Positions 1-9,423 of a stretch of DNA of 64,000 nucleotides are shown piece after piece (positions within the stretch are counted from its first letter, which is position 1; each line of letters opens with the position of its first letter). The stretch spans positions 3,252,600 through 3,316,599 of the forward strand of contig NZ_LK391969.1 in the NCBI RefSeq assembly GCF_000939975.1. Reading direction: 5' to 3'. Both the position numbers and the translations under genes were made by a program. The notes under the pieces were generated by a model. It did no database searches. It had not been told where the DNA came from and saw nothing but the letters and a program-made list of their open reading frames with translations. This DNA comes from Pseudomonas saudimassiliensis (GTDB taxonomy: Bacteria > Pseudomonadota > Gammaproteobacteria > Pseudomonadales > Pseudomonadaceae).

Positions 1-1664
1 GAGAGCGGCTGCGCATGTTGCTGGCGGATTTCCTGCTGCCGGCCAATGAGCGCGACGAGCGCCTGCTGGGCCAGCTGGACGACGCCCTGGATCAGTGGTT
101 GGAGCTGTGCGCGGCGGTAGAATTGGACGACCCCTTGCCGCTCAATGTGGTCCGTGAGGCCTGGCTGTCAGGCGTCGAGCAGAGTCAGCTGGGCCAGCGG
201 TTTCTCGCCGGCGCGGTCAACGTCTGCACTTTGATGCCCATGCGCGCCATTCCCTTTCGCCGTATCTGCCTGCTGGGCATGAACGACGGTGATTACCCAC
301 GGGCCCAGCCGCCGCTGGACTTCGACCTGATGGCCCGGGACTACCGCCCCGGTGACCGCTCGCGCCGTGAAGACGACCGCTATCTGTTGCTGGAGGCCCT
401 GTTGTCCGCCCGCGAACGTCTGTACATCAGCTGGGTGGGGCGCAGCATCCGTGATAACAGCGAACGTCCCGCATCGGTGCTGGTGGGCCAGTTGCGCGAT
501 CACCTGAGCAGCGGCTGGCGCACGGCCGATGGTAGCGAGCTGCTGTCGATGCTGACCCTGGAGCATCCGTTGCAACCCTTCAGCAAGGCCTACTTTACCG
601 GGACGCAGGCGCTGTTCAGCTATGCACGGGAATGGTTGCCCATGCATTCCGGCGCCGCTGCCGCGGCCACCGAACAGCGCTTGCCGGATCTGCTGCCCGA
701 TGCGCCGCTTGAGGTGGAGCAGCTGCAGCGCTTTCTGCGCAACCCGACCGGGCATTTCTTCACCGGCCGGCTCAAGGTGTTCCTGGATGAGCGCAACGAC
801 AGCCTCGATGACCACGAACCCTTCGCCTTGGACGCCCTGCAGCATCACCAGCTCAGCCAGGGGCTGCTGGAAGCCTGTCTGCCGTTGCCGGTGGAGCAGG
901 ATGTCGACCAGGCCCTGGCCCAGCTTGCCACCCGCCTGCAGGGCCAGGGCTGCTTTCCGCTGGCCGGCTTCGGCGAACTGGCTCGCGAGCAACTGGTTCT
1001 GCCGCTGGGCGATCAGCTGCGGCGCTTCCACCGATTGGCTGCCGACTGGCCCGAGATACTGGAGCACCCGCTGGCGCTCGAGGCCGGACAGCATCAGGTG
1101 CAACTAACCAGTTGGCTGAGCGGTGTCCGCCAGGCGCAGGCAAGCGCGGATCTCGCGCGGATCAATCTGGTGCCGGGCAAACGGCTCGGCAAGCGCGGCT
1201 CGCTGCGTTGGCGCCAGCTGCTACCCGACTGGGTCATTCACGTGTTGGCGTCGGCCAGTGGTCACCAGCTGCACAGTTGGATTGTCGCCGCAGATGCGAC
1301 GCTGCACCTCAAGCCGTTGACCATGCCCCAGGCCCAGAACCTGATGGAAGTCTGGTTGGCGGCCTGGCTGGAAGGGTTGCACCGCCCCTTGCCGTGCGCA
1401 CCGGAGACCGCCTTCGCCTGGCTCGAGGCGGCGGATAACGAGGCGAAAGCGACCAGCGCCGCGCAAGCGGTGTACGAAGGCGGGTTCAAGTCCACCGGCG
1501 AGGTCGACAAAAGCGCAGCGCTGCGGCGGCAATACCCGGACTTCGCCAGTCTCAGCCAATCGGGCGAGTTCCCCGAGCTAAGCTACCAGCTCTATGCTCC
1601 GCTGCTGGAGGCCTGGCGTGACCAGTTGATGACCCTGGTACAGGACATGGAGGAACCGGCATGA
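1..1664 (+). CDS. recC: RecC, exonuclease V gamma subunit (C-terminal half, cut by window start)
   Basis: RecC is the Chi-recognition and scaffold subunit of the RecBCD helicase-nuclease, which processes double-strand breaks. The reading frame is open from base 3, so the gene begins outside the window; about 554 residues are visible, roughly half of a typical RecC of about 1,120. A recognisable RecC block lies near the start, including LLGMNDGDYPR and DDRYLLLEALLSARERLYISW, followed by the nuclease-like but inactive C-terminal region. The stop codon overlaps the recB start in ATGA, which indicates translational coupling. Identity is secure from sequence and gene order recC-recB-recD; only the N-terminus is missing. 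Confidence 0.95.
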   Translation, partial: ERLRMLLADFLLPANERDERLLGQLDDALDQWLELCAAVELDDPLPLNVVREAWLSGVEQSQLGQRFLAGAVNVCTLMPMRAIPFRRICLLGMNDGDYPRAQPPLDFDLMARDYRPGDRSRREDDRYLLLEALLSARERLYISWVGRSIRDNSERPASVLVGQLRDHLSSGWRTADGSELLSMLTLEHPLQPFSKAYFTGTQALFSYAREWLPMHSGAAAAATEQRLPDLLPDAPLEVEQLQRFLRNPTGHFFTGRLKVFLDERNDSLDDHEPFALDALQHHQLSQGLLEACLPLPVEQDVDQALAQLATRLQGQGCFPLAGFGELAREQLVLPLGDQLRRFHRLAADWPEILEHPLALEAGQHQVQLTSWLSGVRQAQASADLARINLVPGKRLGKRGSLRWRQLLPDWVIHVLASASGHQLHSWIVAADATLHLKPLTMPQAQNLMEVWLAAWLEGLHRPLPCAPETAFAWLEAADNEAKATSAAQAVYEGGFKSTGEVDKSAALRRQYPDFASLSQSGEFPELSYQLYAPLLEAWRDQLMTLVQDMEEPA

Positions 1665-4600
1665 GCAACCAGACCCTGCCCTTGGCGCTGCGCTTCCCGT
1701 TGCGCGGCAGCCGCCTGATCGAGGCCAGCGCCGGCACCGGCAAGACCTTCACCATCTCGGCGCTCTACCTGCGGCTGGTGCTGGGCCACGGTAGCGACGA
1801 AACCCGTTTCCAGCGCGAGTTGCTGCCACCGGAAATCCTCGTGGTCACCTTTACCGATGCGGCCACTCGAGAATTGCGCGACCGCATCCGTGCTCGCCTG
1901 GTGGAAGCGGCACAGGCGTTTCGCGGCGAGTTGGCAGATCCGGATCCGTTGCTGCAGGCACTGCTGGACGAATACCCGGCAGAGCTGCATGCCGGTTGTG
2001 CCCGGCGGTTGGACATCGCCGCCCAGTGGATGGACCAGGCGGCGGTATCGACCATCCACAGCTGGTGTCAGCGCATGCTCCGCGAGCACGCCTTCGACAG
2101 CGGCAGCCTCTTTGCCCAGCAGCTGGAGACCGATCACAGCGAGCTGTTGGCGGACGTCGCCCGCGATTACTGGCGCGAGCAATGCTACAGCCTGCAAGGC
2201 CCAGCGCTGCATTGGGTAGTAGAGCAATGGCAGCAGCCGGACAGCCTGCTGGCGCGGGCCCGGGCGCTGTTTCGGGAACAGCCCAACGCGGCGGGGCAGC
2301 AGCTGCAGGAGCTGATCGAACCGGTGCTGGAACAATGCAGCCAACGGCTGGCCGAACTCAAGCAGCCCTGGGCCAGCTGGGCCGACGAGCTCGAGCAATT
2401 GCTCGATCAGGCATTCGAGGCCGGGGCGGTGAACAAGCAGAAAATCCACGGCCGCTATTATCGCCCCTGGTTCGACATCCTGCGCAGCTGGGCGGCCGAT
2501 CCGGCGTTGACCGAACTCAAACTTCCCGACTCTGCCTGGCACCGCCTCAGCTACGATGGCCTGGCGGAAGGCTGGAAAACCGGCGAGGTGCCGACCCACC
2601 CGGCACTGGATGCAATGGGTGAGTTGCGCGAGGCCCTGGCCTGCCTGCCAGACCCCGGCCTGCAGGCGTTGCGGCATGCCGCCTGGTGGATTCGCCAGCG
2701 CTTCGAACAGGAGAAACGGCGGCGCGCGGAAATGGGCTTCGACGACATGCTCGAGCGGCTCGACCAGGCCCTCCAGGGGGTGAATGGCGAGCGTCTGGCG
2801 GAGGTCATCCGCCGGCAGTTTCCGGTGGCGATGATCGACGAGTTCCAGGATACCGACCCGCTGCAATACCGTATCTATGACCGCATCTACCGGGTCGAGG
2901 CCAATGATCCGGAACATGGCCTGTTCCTGATCGGTGATCCCAAACAAGCGATCTACGCCTTCCGCGGCGCGGATATCTTCACCTACCTCAAGGCCCGCCA
3001 TGCCACCGCCGGGCGGCACGACAACCTGGATACCAACTTCCGCTCCAGCGAATCCATGGTCGCCGCGGTCAACCATGTGTTCCGGCTGGCTGAGGAGCGT
3101 CCTGCCGGGCGCGGCGCCTTCCTGTTTGCCCGCGACGGCGATAACCCGTTGCCGTTCATTCAGGTGGGCGCGCGCGGGCGGCGGGAACAATGGGTAGTGG
3201 AGGGGCAGGCCCCGGCGGCCTTGAGCGCCTGGCACCTGGAAAGTGACAAGCCACTGCCCAGCGGCAGCTATCGCACCGAAATGGCCGGGCGCTGCGCTAC
3301 GGAAATGGTGCGGTTGCTGAATCTCGGCCAGCAGGGGCAGGCCGGCTTCCTGCACCCGGAGCAGGGTTTGCAGCCGGTGTGCCCGGCGGACATGGCGGTG
3401 CTGGTCAGGGATTTTCGCGAGGCCCAGGCCATCCGCGACGAGTTGGTCGCACGCGGGGTGCGCAGTGTCTACCTGTCGGACAAGGACTCGGTCTACGCGA
3501 GCGCCGAAGCCGCCGACGTGCTGCGTTGGCTGCGTGCCTGCGCCGAGCCGGACAACGACCGGCTGCTGCGGGCCGCGCTGGCCAGCCCCACGCTGGATCT
3601 GGATTGGCAGGTGCTGGATGCGCTCAACCAGGATGAGCGCATCTGGGAGCACCGGGTCTTCCAGTTCCGCGATTATCGGCGCATCTGGCTCCGGCAGGGC
3701 GTACTGCCGATGCTGCACCGCCTGCTGCACGACTTCGATCTGCCGGCGCAGTTGCTGGCCGGCAGCGATGGCGAACGGCGGCTGACCAACTTGCTGCACC
3801 TGGCCGAACTGCTACAACAGGGCGCACGGGAACTGGATGGTGAACAGGCATTGATCCGCCACTTCGAGGAGCTGGTGATCCGCCCCGGTGATAACACCCA
3901 GGATGAGCAGGTGCTGCGATTGGAAAGCGACGCCGCCCTGGTCAAGGTGGTTACCATCCATAAATCCAAGGGGCTGGAATATCCCCTGGTGTTCTTGCCT
4001 TTCATCTGCAATGCCCGGGTCACCCAGGGCGACAAGCCCCTGGCGATCCAGGGTGAGGGGGGCGTCGAGGTGGTGCTGCAACCCAGTGAAGCGCAGGTGC
4101 AGCGTGCCGATGATGAGCGCCTGGCCGAAGACCTGCGCCTGCTCTACGTGGCGCTGACCCGGGCGCAACATGCCTGTTGGCTGGGCATGGCTGATTTGCG
4201 CTATGGCAACAAGGGCACCTCGGTGCTGCACCGCTCGGCGGTCGGGCAGTTGCTGGGCGGCGGCGAGGCATTATCTGCGTCAGGGGATCTGGCCGCCTGG
4301 TTGGCCCGCTGGCAGGCCCCCGGCATCGCCGTATTGCCCGCACCGGAGCAGGACGAGACAAGCTACGCGGCGCCGCAGCGGGAGCAGCCGCAGCTCCAGG
4401 CGCGGCAGCCCCAGCGCCGGCCCGCCGAACACTGGTGGATTGCCTCCTATAGTGCTTTGCGCCCGGACGACACTGCCATCCCGCGCACCCGCAGCGAAGA
4501 CACCGCACCGGATAGCCCGGCCGCGCAAAAGGCGGTGGATGATGATCGCCGGGCGGTCTTCCAGCCGCTGCGGCCGGGCGAAACACCCAGCATCCATCGG

Positions 4601-5332
4601 TTCCCCCGCGGCCCCAATCCGGGCACCTTCCTGCATGGGTTACTGGAGCTGGCCGGCAATGAAGGTTTTACCCAGCTGGCCAGCGCGGAGGCTTGTGTTC
4701 AGTGGCTGCGGCCCCGCTGCCTGCGCCGCGGCTTGGCCGATTGGGTAAAGCCATTGAGTGAGTGGCTCGGCGCGCTGATCACCCGAGCGCTGCCACTGGC
4801 GGGGGGTCAGGCGGTGTTCAGCCTGGCGCAATTGCCCCGTGGGCAGTACCAGCCGGAAATGGAGTTTCTGTTCGCCGCCAGCGGCGTGGATGTTCGCGCC
4901 CTGGATGAGCTGGTGCAGCGTGCCATTATCCCGGGCGCGCCCCGACCGCCATTGCCGCCGGAGCGTCTGAACGGCCTGTTCAAGGGGTATATGGACCTGG
5001 TCCTGGAGTGGGACGGGCGCTACTACGTGATCGACTACAAGTCCAATTGGCTGGGCGCTGATACCGAGGCTTACTCCACCGCGGCCATGCAGGCGGCAGT
5101 ACTGGAGCACCGCTATGACCTGCAATACGTTTTCTATGTGCTGGCGCTGCATCGCCAGCTCCGCGCCCGCTTGCCCGGATACGACTACGACCGCCACGTG
5201 GGCGGAGCGCTGTACTGGTTCATCCGCGGCGCCGAGGCGGACAACGCGGGAATCTGGCACGACCGCCCGCCGCGGGCGCTGATCGAATCGCTGGACCAGT
5301 TGTTTGCCGGGGAGATGACACATGAGCATTGA
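1661..5332 (+). CDS. recB: RecB, exonuclease V beta subunit (helicase-nuclease)
   Basis: RecB is the 3'-5' SF1 helicase and only nuclease of RecBCD. At 1,223 residues it is of normal length. Visible motifs are Walker A ASAGTGKT near residues 22-29, Walker B AMIDEFQDTDPLQYR near 390, motif III LIGDPKQAIYAFRG, motif V VTIHKSKGLEYPL and motif VI LLYVALTRAQHACW. The C-terminal nuclease site YYVIDYKSNWLG lies near residue 1120 with its catalytic Asp and Lys. The ATG overlaps the recC stop by 4 bases, and recD starts 11 bases before the recB stop. All catalytic motifs are intact, so the enzyme should be active. Confidence 0.98.
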   Translation: MSNQTLPLALRFPLRGSRLIEASAGTGKTFTISALYLRLVLGHGSDETRFQRELLPPEILVVTFTDAATRELRDRIRARLVEAAQAFRGELADPDPLLQALLDEYPAELHAGCARRLDIAAQWMDQAAVSTIHSWCQRMLREHAFDSGSLFAQQLETDHSELLADVARDYWREQCYSLQGPALHWVVEQWQQPDSLLARARALFREQPNAAGQQLQELIEPVLEQCSQRLAELKQPWASWADELEQLLDQAFEAGAVNKQKIHGRYYRPWFDILRSWAADPALTELKLPDSAWHRLSYDGLAEGWKTGEVPTHPALDAMGELREALACLPDPGLQALRHAAWWIRQRFEQEKRRRAEMGFDDMLERLDQALQGVNGERLAEVIRRQFPVAMIDEFQDTDPLQYRIYDRIYRVEANDPEHGLFLIGDPKQAIYAFRGADIFTYLKARHATAGRHDNLDTNFRSSESMVAAVNHVFRLAEERPAGRGAFLFARDGDNPLPFIQVGARGRREQWVVEGQAPAALSAWHLESDKPLPSGSYRTEMAGRCATEMVRLLNLGQQGQAGFLHPEQGLQPVCPADMAVLVRDFREAQAIRDELVARGVRSVYLSDKDSVYASAEAADVLRWLRACAEPDNDRLLRAALASPTLDLDWQVLDALNQDERIWEHRVFQFRDYRRIWLRQGVLPMLHRLLHDFDLPAQLLAGSDGERRLTNLLHLAELLQQGARELDGEQALIRHFEELVIRPGDNTQDEQVLRLESDAALVKVVTIHKSKGLEYPLVFLPFICNARVTQGDKPLAIQGEGGVEVVLQPSEAQVQRADDERLAEDLRLLYVALTRAQHACWLGMADLRYGNKGTSVLHRSAVGQLLGGGEALSASGDLAAWLARWQAPGIAVLPAPEQDETSYAAPQREQPQLQARQPQRRPAEHWWIASYSALRPDDTAIPRTRSEDTAPDSPAAQKAVDDDRRAVFQPLRPGETPSIHRFPRGPNPGTFLHGLLELAGNEGFTQLASAEACVQWLRPRCLRRGLADWVKPLSEWLGALITRALPLAGGQAVFSLAQLPRGQYQPEMEFLFAASGVDVRALDELVQRAIIPGAPRPPLPPERLNGLFKGYMDLVLEWDGRYYVIDYKSNWLGADTEAYSTAAMQAAVLEHRYDLQYVFYVLALHRQLRARLPGYDYDRHVGGALYWFIRGAEADNAGIWHDRPPRALIESLDQLFAGEMTHEH

Positions 5333-7391
5333 ACAGCTGGACCTGCTGGCGCAGTTGCCGGAGCGCGAGCCCGAGCCGGCCGCGGCCCCGGATGTACTGC
5401 ACCAGCTGGAGCAGTGGGTGGCGGTCGGCTGGTTGCGCGCGCTGGACCGGGCGTTGGCGGCCTTCCTGCTGGACTTGATACCGGATACCGAACCGCTGGT
5501 ACTGCTGGCCGCGGCGCTGGCCAGCCATCAGCTCGGGCATGGCCATGTCTGCCTTGATCTGGACGCGACGCTGGCGGCGCCCGACCTGAGCCTGTCCCTG
5601 CCGCCCGAAGGCCAGGAGGCGGGGCGCGACATCCTGCTGCCCTCACAGTTGTTGCGGGGCATCACACCAGCAGCCTGGCGGCAGGCCTTGGCGACCAGCC
5701 CCCTGGTCGATACGCCGCCGGACAGCAACCATTGCGAGCGGCCCCTGGTACTGCATGGGCAGCGGCTGTATCTGCGGCGCTATTGGCGCCACGAGCGCCA
5801 GGTGGTGGCGGCCCTGGGGCGTCGACTGCGGGCCCGTCCGCCGTTGCCGCGAGGGCTGACCGCCGGGCTGGAGCGCCTCTTCGCCGACAGCCGTCAGCAG
5901 CCCGACTGGCAGAAGCTCGCCTGCGCGCTGGCTGCCCGCGGCGCCTTCAGCATCATTACTGGTGGCCCCGGCACCGGCAAGACCACCACCGTCGTACGCC
6001 TGCTGGCGCTATTGCAGGAGCCGGCGGTTGAAGCCGGCCAGCCGCTGCGTATCCGCCTGGCGGCGCCCACTGGCAAGGCGGCGGCCCGCTTGACCGAGTC
6101 CATTGGCCGGCAGGTCGGAGGTCTGCAGGTCAGCGAAGCGGTGCGGGGGCAGATTCCGACCCAGGTCACCACCTTGCACCGGCTGTTGGGAAGCCGGCCG
6201 GACACCCGGCATTTTCGCCACCACGCGGGTAATCCCCTGGCGCTGGATGTGCTGGTGGTGGATGAAGCTTCGATGATCGACCTGGAAATGATGGCCAGTC
6301 TGCTGGTGGCGTTACCCGCCCATGCGCGCCTGGTGTTGCTGGGCGACAAGGACCAGTTGGCCTCGGTGGAGGCCGGTGCGGTACTGGGTGACCTGTGCCG
6401 GGATGCCGAGGCTGGTCGTTATGATGAGGACACGCGCCAGTGGCTGGAGCAGGTCGGTGGTCATTCCCTCAAGGGTACCGGGCTGGAGCCGGGCGACGCC
6501 CGCCGCCATCCCCTCGCCCAGCAGACGGTGATGTTGCGCCATTCCCACCGTTTCGGTGCTGACAGCGGCATTGGTGAATTGGCCCGTTGCGTCAACCGGG
6601 GCGATGCCCAGGGTGCGCGGCAGACGTTGGGTCAGCCAGGCTACCGCGATCTGCACAATCACCTGGCCTCCGGACTGGATGACGCCAGGTTCGCCGCGTT
6701 GGTACTCGGGGGTGGTACGACCGCACAACTGCCGGGGTACGGCGACTACCTCCAGGTACTGGCGCAGCAGCGTCCGGCGGCGGACCTGCCGGCCGACGAT
6801 CCGGCTTGGGAAGCCTGGGCCAAGGCGGTGCTGGAGGCCTTTGACCGTTTCCAGGTGCTCTGTGCAGTGCGCAAGGGCCCCTGGGGGGTGGAGTCGCTGA
6901 ACCGGCATCTGGCCGGGCTCTTGCAACGTCGGGGGCTGCTCTCGGCGGCCCAGGGCTGGTATGAAGGACGCCCGGTACTGGTTACCCGTAACGACTACGG
7001 GCTGGGCCTGATGAACGGCGATATCGGCATCGCCCTGATGATCCGCGACCGACCGCTGCATGCCGGGGAGGCGGAGCGGATGGTGCTGCGGGTGGCGTTC
7101 CCGCGCAACGACGGCACGGGCCGGCTGCGCTTCGTCCTGCCCAGCCGCCTGACCGACGTGGAAACGGTGTTTGCCATGACGGTGCACAAATCCCAGGGCT
7201 CGGAGTTTGCCCATGCGCTGTTGGTCTTGCCGGAAAGCCGCAGCCCCTTGTTGACCAAGGAGCTGGTCTATACCGCCATCACCCGTGCCAGCCGGGACTT
7301 CACGTTGCTGGAGACCCGCGCCGGAGTGTTCGAGGCGGCGGTGGCGCAGCCGGTGCGGCGCGTGAGCGGGCTGGATCTGGCGGCGGATTAA
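5322..7391 (+). CDS. recD: RecD, exonuclease V alpha subunit (5'-3' helicase)
   Basis: RecD is the second motor of RecBCD and translocates 5' to 3'. The 689-residue product has an N-terminal domain, Walker A GGPGTGKTT at residues 214-222, Walker B VLVVDEASMIDLEMM, the motif LLGDKDQLASVEAG, and the UvrD-type C-terminal motif TVHKSQGSEFAHALLVLP followed by YTAITRASRDFTLLETR. The ATG lies inside the end of recB (11-base overlap), so it is the third coupled gene of the operon. Its stop is within a few bases of the convergent GATase gene, and no clear terminator separates them. Length and motifs match the family. Confidence 0.97.
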   Translation: MSIEQLDLLAQLPEREPEPAAAPDVLHQLEQWVAVGWLRALDRALAAFLLDLIPDTEPLVLLAAALASHQLGHGHVCLDLDATLAAPDLSLSLPPEGQEAGRDILLPSQLLRGITPAAWRQALATSPLVDTPPDSNHCERPLVLHGQRLYLRRYWRHERQVVAALGRRLRARPPLPRGLTAGLERLFADSRQQPDWQKLACALAARGAFSIITGGPGTGKTTTVVRLLALLQEPAVEAGQPLRIRLAAPTGKAAARLTESIGRQVGGLQVSEAVRGQIPTQVTTLHRLLGSRPDTRHFRHHAGNPLALDVLVVDEASMIDLEMMASLLVALPAHARLVLLGDKDQLASVEAGAVLGDLCRDAEAGRYDEDTRQWLEQVGGHSLKGTGLEPGDARRHPLAQQTVMLRHSHRFGADSGIGELARCVNRGDAQGARQTLGQPGYRDLHNHLASGLDDARFAALVLGGGTTAQLPGYGDYLQVLAQQRPAADLPADDPAWEAWAKAVLEAFDRFQVLCAVRKGPWGVESLNRHLAGLLQRRGLLSAAQGWYEGRPVLVTRNDYGLGLMNGDIGIALMIRDRPLHAGEAERMVLRVAFPRNDGTGRLRFVLPSRLTDVETVFAMTVHKSQGSEFAHALLVLPESRSPLLTKELVYTAITRASRDFTLLETRAGVFEAAVAQPVRRVSGLDLAAD

Positions 7392-8086
7392 CGGCGCGCC
7401 GCAAACTGGATGGCTGCTTCGATCAGCGCCTGGAACAGCCGGCGCTGGCGGCGCACCAGCAGCAGGAATTCCGGGTGCCATTGTACGCCGAGCAGGAAAG
7501 GGTGGTCCGGGTCTTCGATCGACTGGATGATGCCGTCGAGGTCCCTGCCGCTCACCTGCAGTTGCTGGCCGAGCTGGTTGATGGCCTGGTTATGCAGGCT
7601 GTTGATCTGCGCCCGTTCGGTGCCGAACAGCTCGGCGAGCCGGCTACCGGGAACGATATCCAGAGTCTTGAGCGGCAGCACAGTGCGGCGGTTGGAGGTC
7701 TTGCGACGCTGGGAGCGCAGCTCCTGGTAGAGGTTGCCGCCGCGACGGGCGTTGAGCAGCTGGGCGCCACGGCAGATGCCCAGCAAGGGCAACCGGTGCG
7801 CCAGGGCATCATCGATGATCGCAGCTTCCAGCGCATCCCGCTCCGGGTCGTATTTGGGCACGACCTCCGGTTCGGCGGTATAGAGCACCGGGTCGATATC
7901 ATGCCCGCCGGTAATGACCACGCCATCGTAACGATAGTCCTGCCAAGGGTCGCCGGGGCGCAGCTGCAGGGGTTTGCCGCCATACCAGCGAATGGCACAG
8001 CCGACCAGAAAGCGCGGCCCGAAGGCGCCGCGTGTGGGCCCGGTTACCGCAATGACCGGCGGCCTGTTCAGGTCCGGCTCAGCCAT
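7388..8086 (-). CDS. Class I glutamine amidotransferase / gamma-glutamyl hydrolase-like (peptidase C26)
   Basis: This 232-residue protein carries the peptidase C26 (PuuD-like) triad. The nucleophile Cys105 is in LLGICRGAQLLN and the His204/Glu206 pair is in GVQWHPEF. It also has GVVITGGHDIDPVLY and NLYQEL. Such enzymes hydrolyse gamma-glutamyl amide bonds or supply ammonia from glutamine. I chose the ATG at 8086 (MAEPDLNRPPVIAV) because the longer frame adds a non-conserved N-terminus lying inside the upstream gene. It overlaps the end of the amidoligase gene by 19 bases, so the two are almost certainly one operon. It may remove or remodel the amide made by that partner, or feed it ammonia. 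The substrate is unknown. Confidence 0.85.
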   Translation of the reverse strand: MAEPDLNRPPVIAVTGPTRGAFGPRFLVGCAIRWYGGKPLQLRPGDPWQDYRYDGVVITGGHDIDPVLYTAEPEVVPKYDPERDALEAAIIDDALAHRLPLLGICRGAQLLNARRGGNLYQELRSQRRKTSNRRTVLPLKTLDIVPGSRLAELFGTERAQINSLHNQAINQLGQQLQVSGRDLDGIIQSIEDPDHPFLLGVQWHPEFLLLVRRQRRLFQALIEAAIQFAARR

Positions 8087-9069
8087 TGGCGCTCCACTTG
8101 TGCCTTCCAGCTGTCCAGTAGCCGCCCCAACCCCTGCTCCAGATGGTCGCCATAGGCGCGGCAGCAGGCATCGAGGCGTGCCCGGTCGGCGGCCAGGGCT
8201 TCCACCTGCAGCCAATCCTGCCAGGTGGCGCTTATTCCCCAACCGGGTTGATCGATCAGGCTGTCCGGCAGCCGGTAGTGCAGGGTAGGGCGGGCCTTGA
8301 TCAGCGGGTCGGCGGTAGCCGCCTGTACCTGCTCGGCATCCAGATGCTTGAACAGCGGCAGCATGTCCAGGGCGCGGTTGCGGGTCGGGTTGGCCTGCAG
8401 ATAATCCGCGATCAACTGGTGCTGATCCGGCCAGTAGTCAACCGCTACCAATTGGCGGATATAGGCCGGGGGAAAGGGATCGGCGAAGGGCGACAGCCGC
8501 CGGGTCAGGCTGAACCGCGCCCGCGGCGCCAGCCAGTCGTGCAGGCAGGCGAATGCTTTGAGGTAGGCCGTGATGGTGGCGGGTTGGAGGTTGGGCAGAT
8601 CGGGGTTGAACTGCATGCCGAAGGCGCTGACGAGGCTGCCCGAGGTGCCTTTGGCGCCGGCGGCGCGCAACAGCTCGATCAGGCCGTCGATCTCGCCCAG
8701 GCGGTCCATGGGTAGCGGTGGGCTGATCAGCTCCAGGGGAACCAGGTCGTTGGTGACCCATTTGAGCAGCTCCTCCACCGAGGCGCGCAGGTCATCGCCG
8801 AGATCGTCGGCGGAGCGTTGCTCCCGGCCCATCTCCCGCAGCAGCGTGAAGTCCAGTTCGATGCGCCAGTCGCCGGCGGGGTCGCCCACCAGCTGTCGTT
8901 CATAGCGGCCGGTGATCTGGTGCGCCAGCTGCAGATAGCGACCGCAGATGGCGGTAAGCCGGTCGATGTCCAGGCCGTTCATTTCCAGTTCCACCCCAAC
9001 GCGGCGCATGATTCCCTGATCGGTATGGCTGCGGGTGGGCAGTGCGGGTGGCGCGGCTAATATCGGCAT
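8068..9069 (-). CDS. Amidoligase family protein (Amidoligase_2-like, glutamine-synthetase fold)
   Basis: The 333-residue product has the hallmarks of the amidoligase-2 group, ATP-dependent enzymes of the glutamine-synthetase/gamma-glutamylcysteine-ligase fold that form amide bonds. These are RRVGVELEMNGL (residues 22-33), WRIELDF (68-74), the ELISPPL strand (113-119) and GMQFNPDLPN (151-160). The stretch before the first motif (LPTRSHTDQGIMRRVG) looks like the usual family N-terminus, which supports the ATG at 9069 although its Shine-Dalgarno is poor; an internal ATG at 9009 has a better one. Family members are often paired with a class I amidotransferase, as here. Substrates, whether small metabolite or peptide, cannot be read from the sequence. 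Confidence 0.8.
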   Translation of the reverse strand: MPILAAPPALPTRSHTDQGIMRRVGVELEMNGLDIDRLTAICGRYLQLAHQITGRYERQLVGDPAGDWRIELDFTLLREMGREQRSADDLGDDLRASVEELLKWVTNDLVPLELISPPLPMDRLGEIDGLIELLRAAGAKGTSGSLVSAFGMQFNPDLPNLQPATITAYLKAFACLHDWLAPRARFSLTRRLSPFADPFPPAYIRQLVAVDYWPDQHQLIADYLQANPTRNRALDMLPLFKHLDAEQVQAATADPLIKARPTLHYRLPDSLIDQPGWGISATWQDWLQVEALAADRARLDACCRAYGDHLEQGLGRLLDSWKAQVERQWLSRT

Positions 9070-9423
9070 TTTTCAGGCTGGTCCCAGGTTAGGTTCGGCG
9101 TGATAGAATCGCTCTGCTCCGTTTCTGGCGGTCCGGCGGTCCGGCGTCCCGGCTGTCTCGTCCGGAACTTCATCCGGTTGGGTTGTCATAGTTTCCGCGG
9201 TAGCTTGCGCTAGCGACTCCAGCCACGACAACAGCATCGTCAATTCCATGTGTCGTATGAAGCGGAGCTGAGGGGTGTTTTCGCTCCTCGGGTAGGCGCC
9301 TCCGTGTGCAACCCTGAACAAGCATTGACCTGTATGACAAGGCTAGCCGTTGACCGCGGCATCGTCCATTGGATGCTGCCCGATATGCAACGGGGCTCAA
9401 TTCCCATTCCTGATAGGTTAATC
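9070..9423. other. 354-base intergenic region between the divergent amidoligase and MvaU-like genes
   Basis: This should contain the promoters of both divergent units. On the minus strand a 58-codon frame (ATG at 9249, stop at 9073) ends 3 bases before the amidoligase ATG. It has no clear ribosome binding site and no recognisable domain, so I do not call it a gene but discuss it as a finding. A TAGAAT hexamer lies near 9103 on the plus strand. The region is less GC-rich than the flanking genes. I see no tRNA, repeat or terminator in it. Confidence 0.4.

Noticed and set aside
8087-8242. Upstream extension of the amidotransferase frame
   Set aside because: It lies inside the amidoligase gene, is Arg/Gly-rich without conservation, and the internal ATG at 8086 starts the fold.
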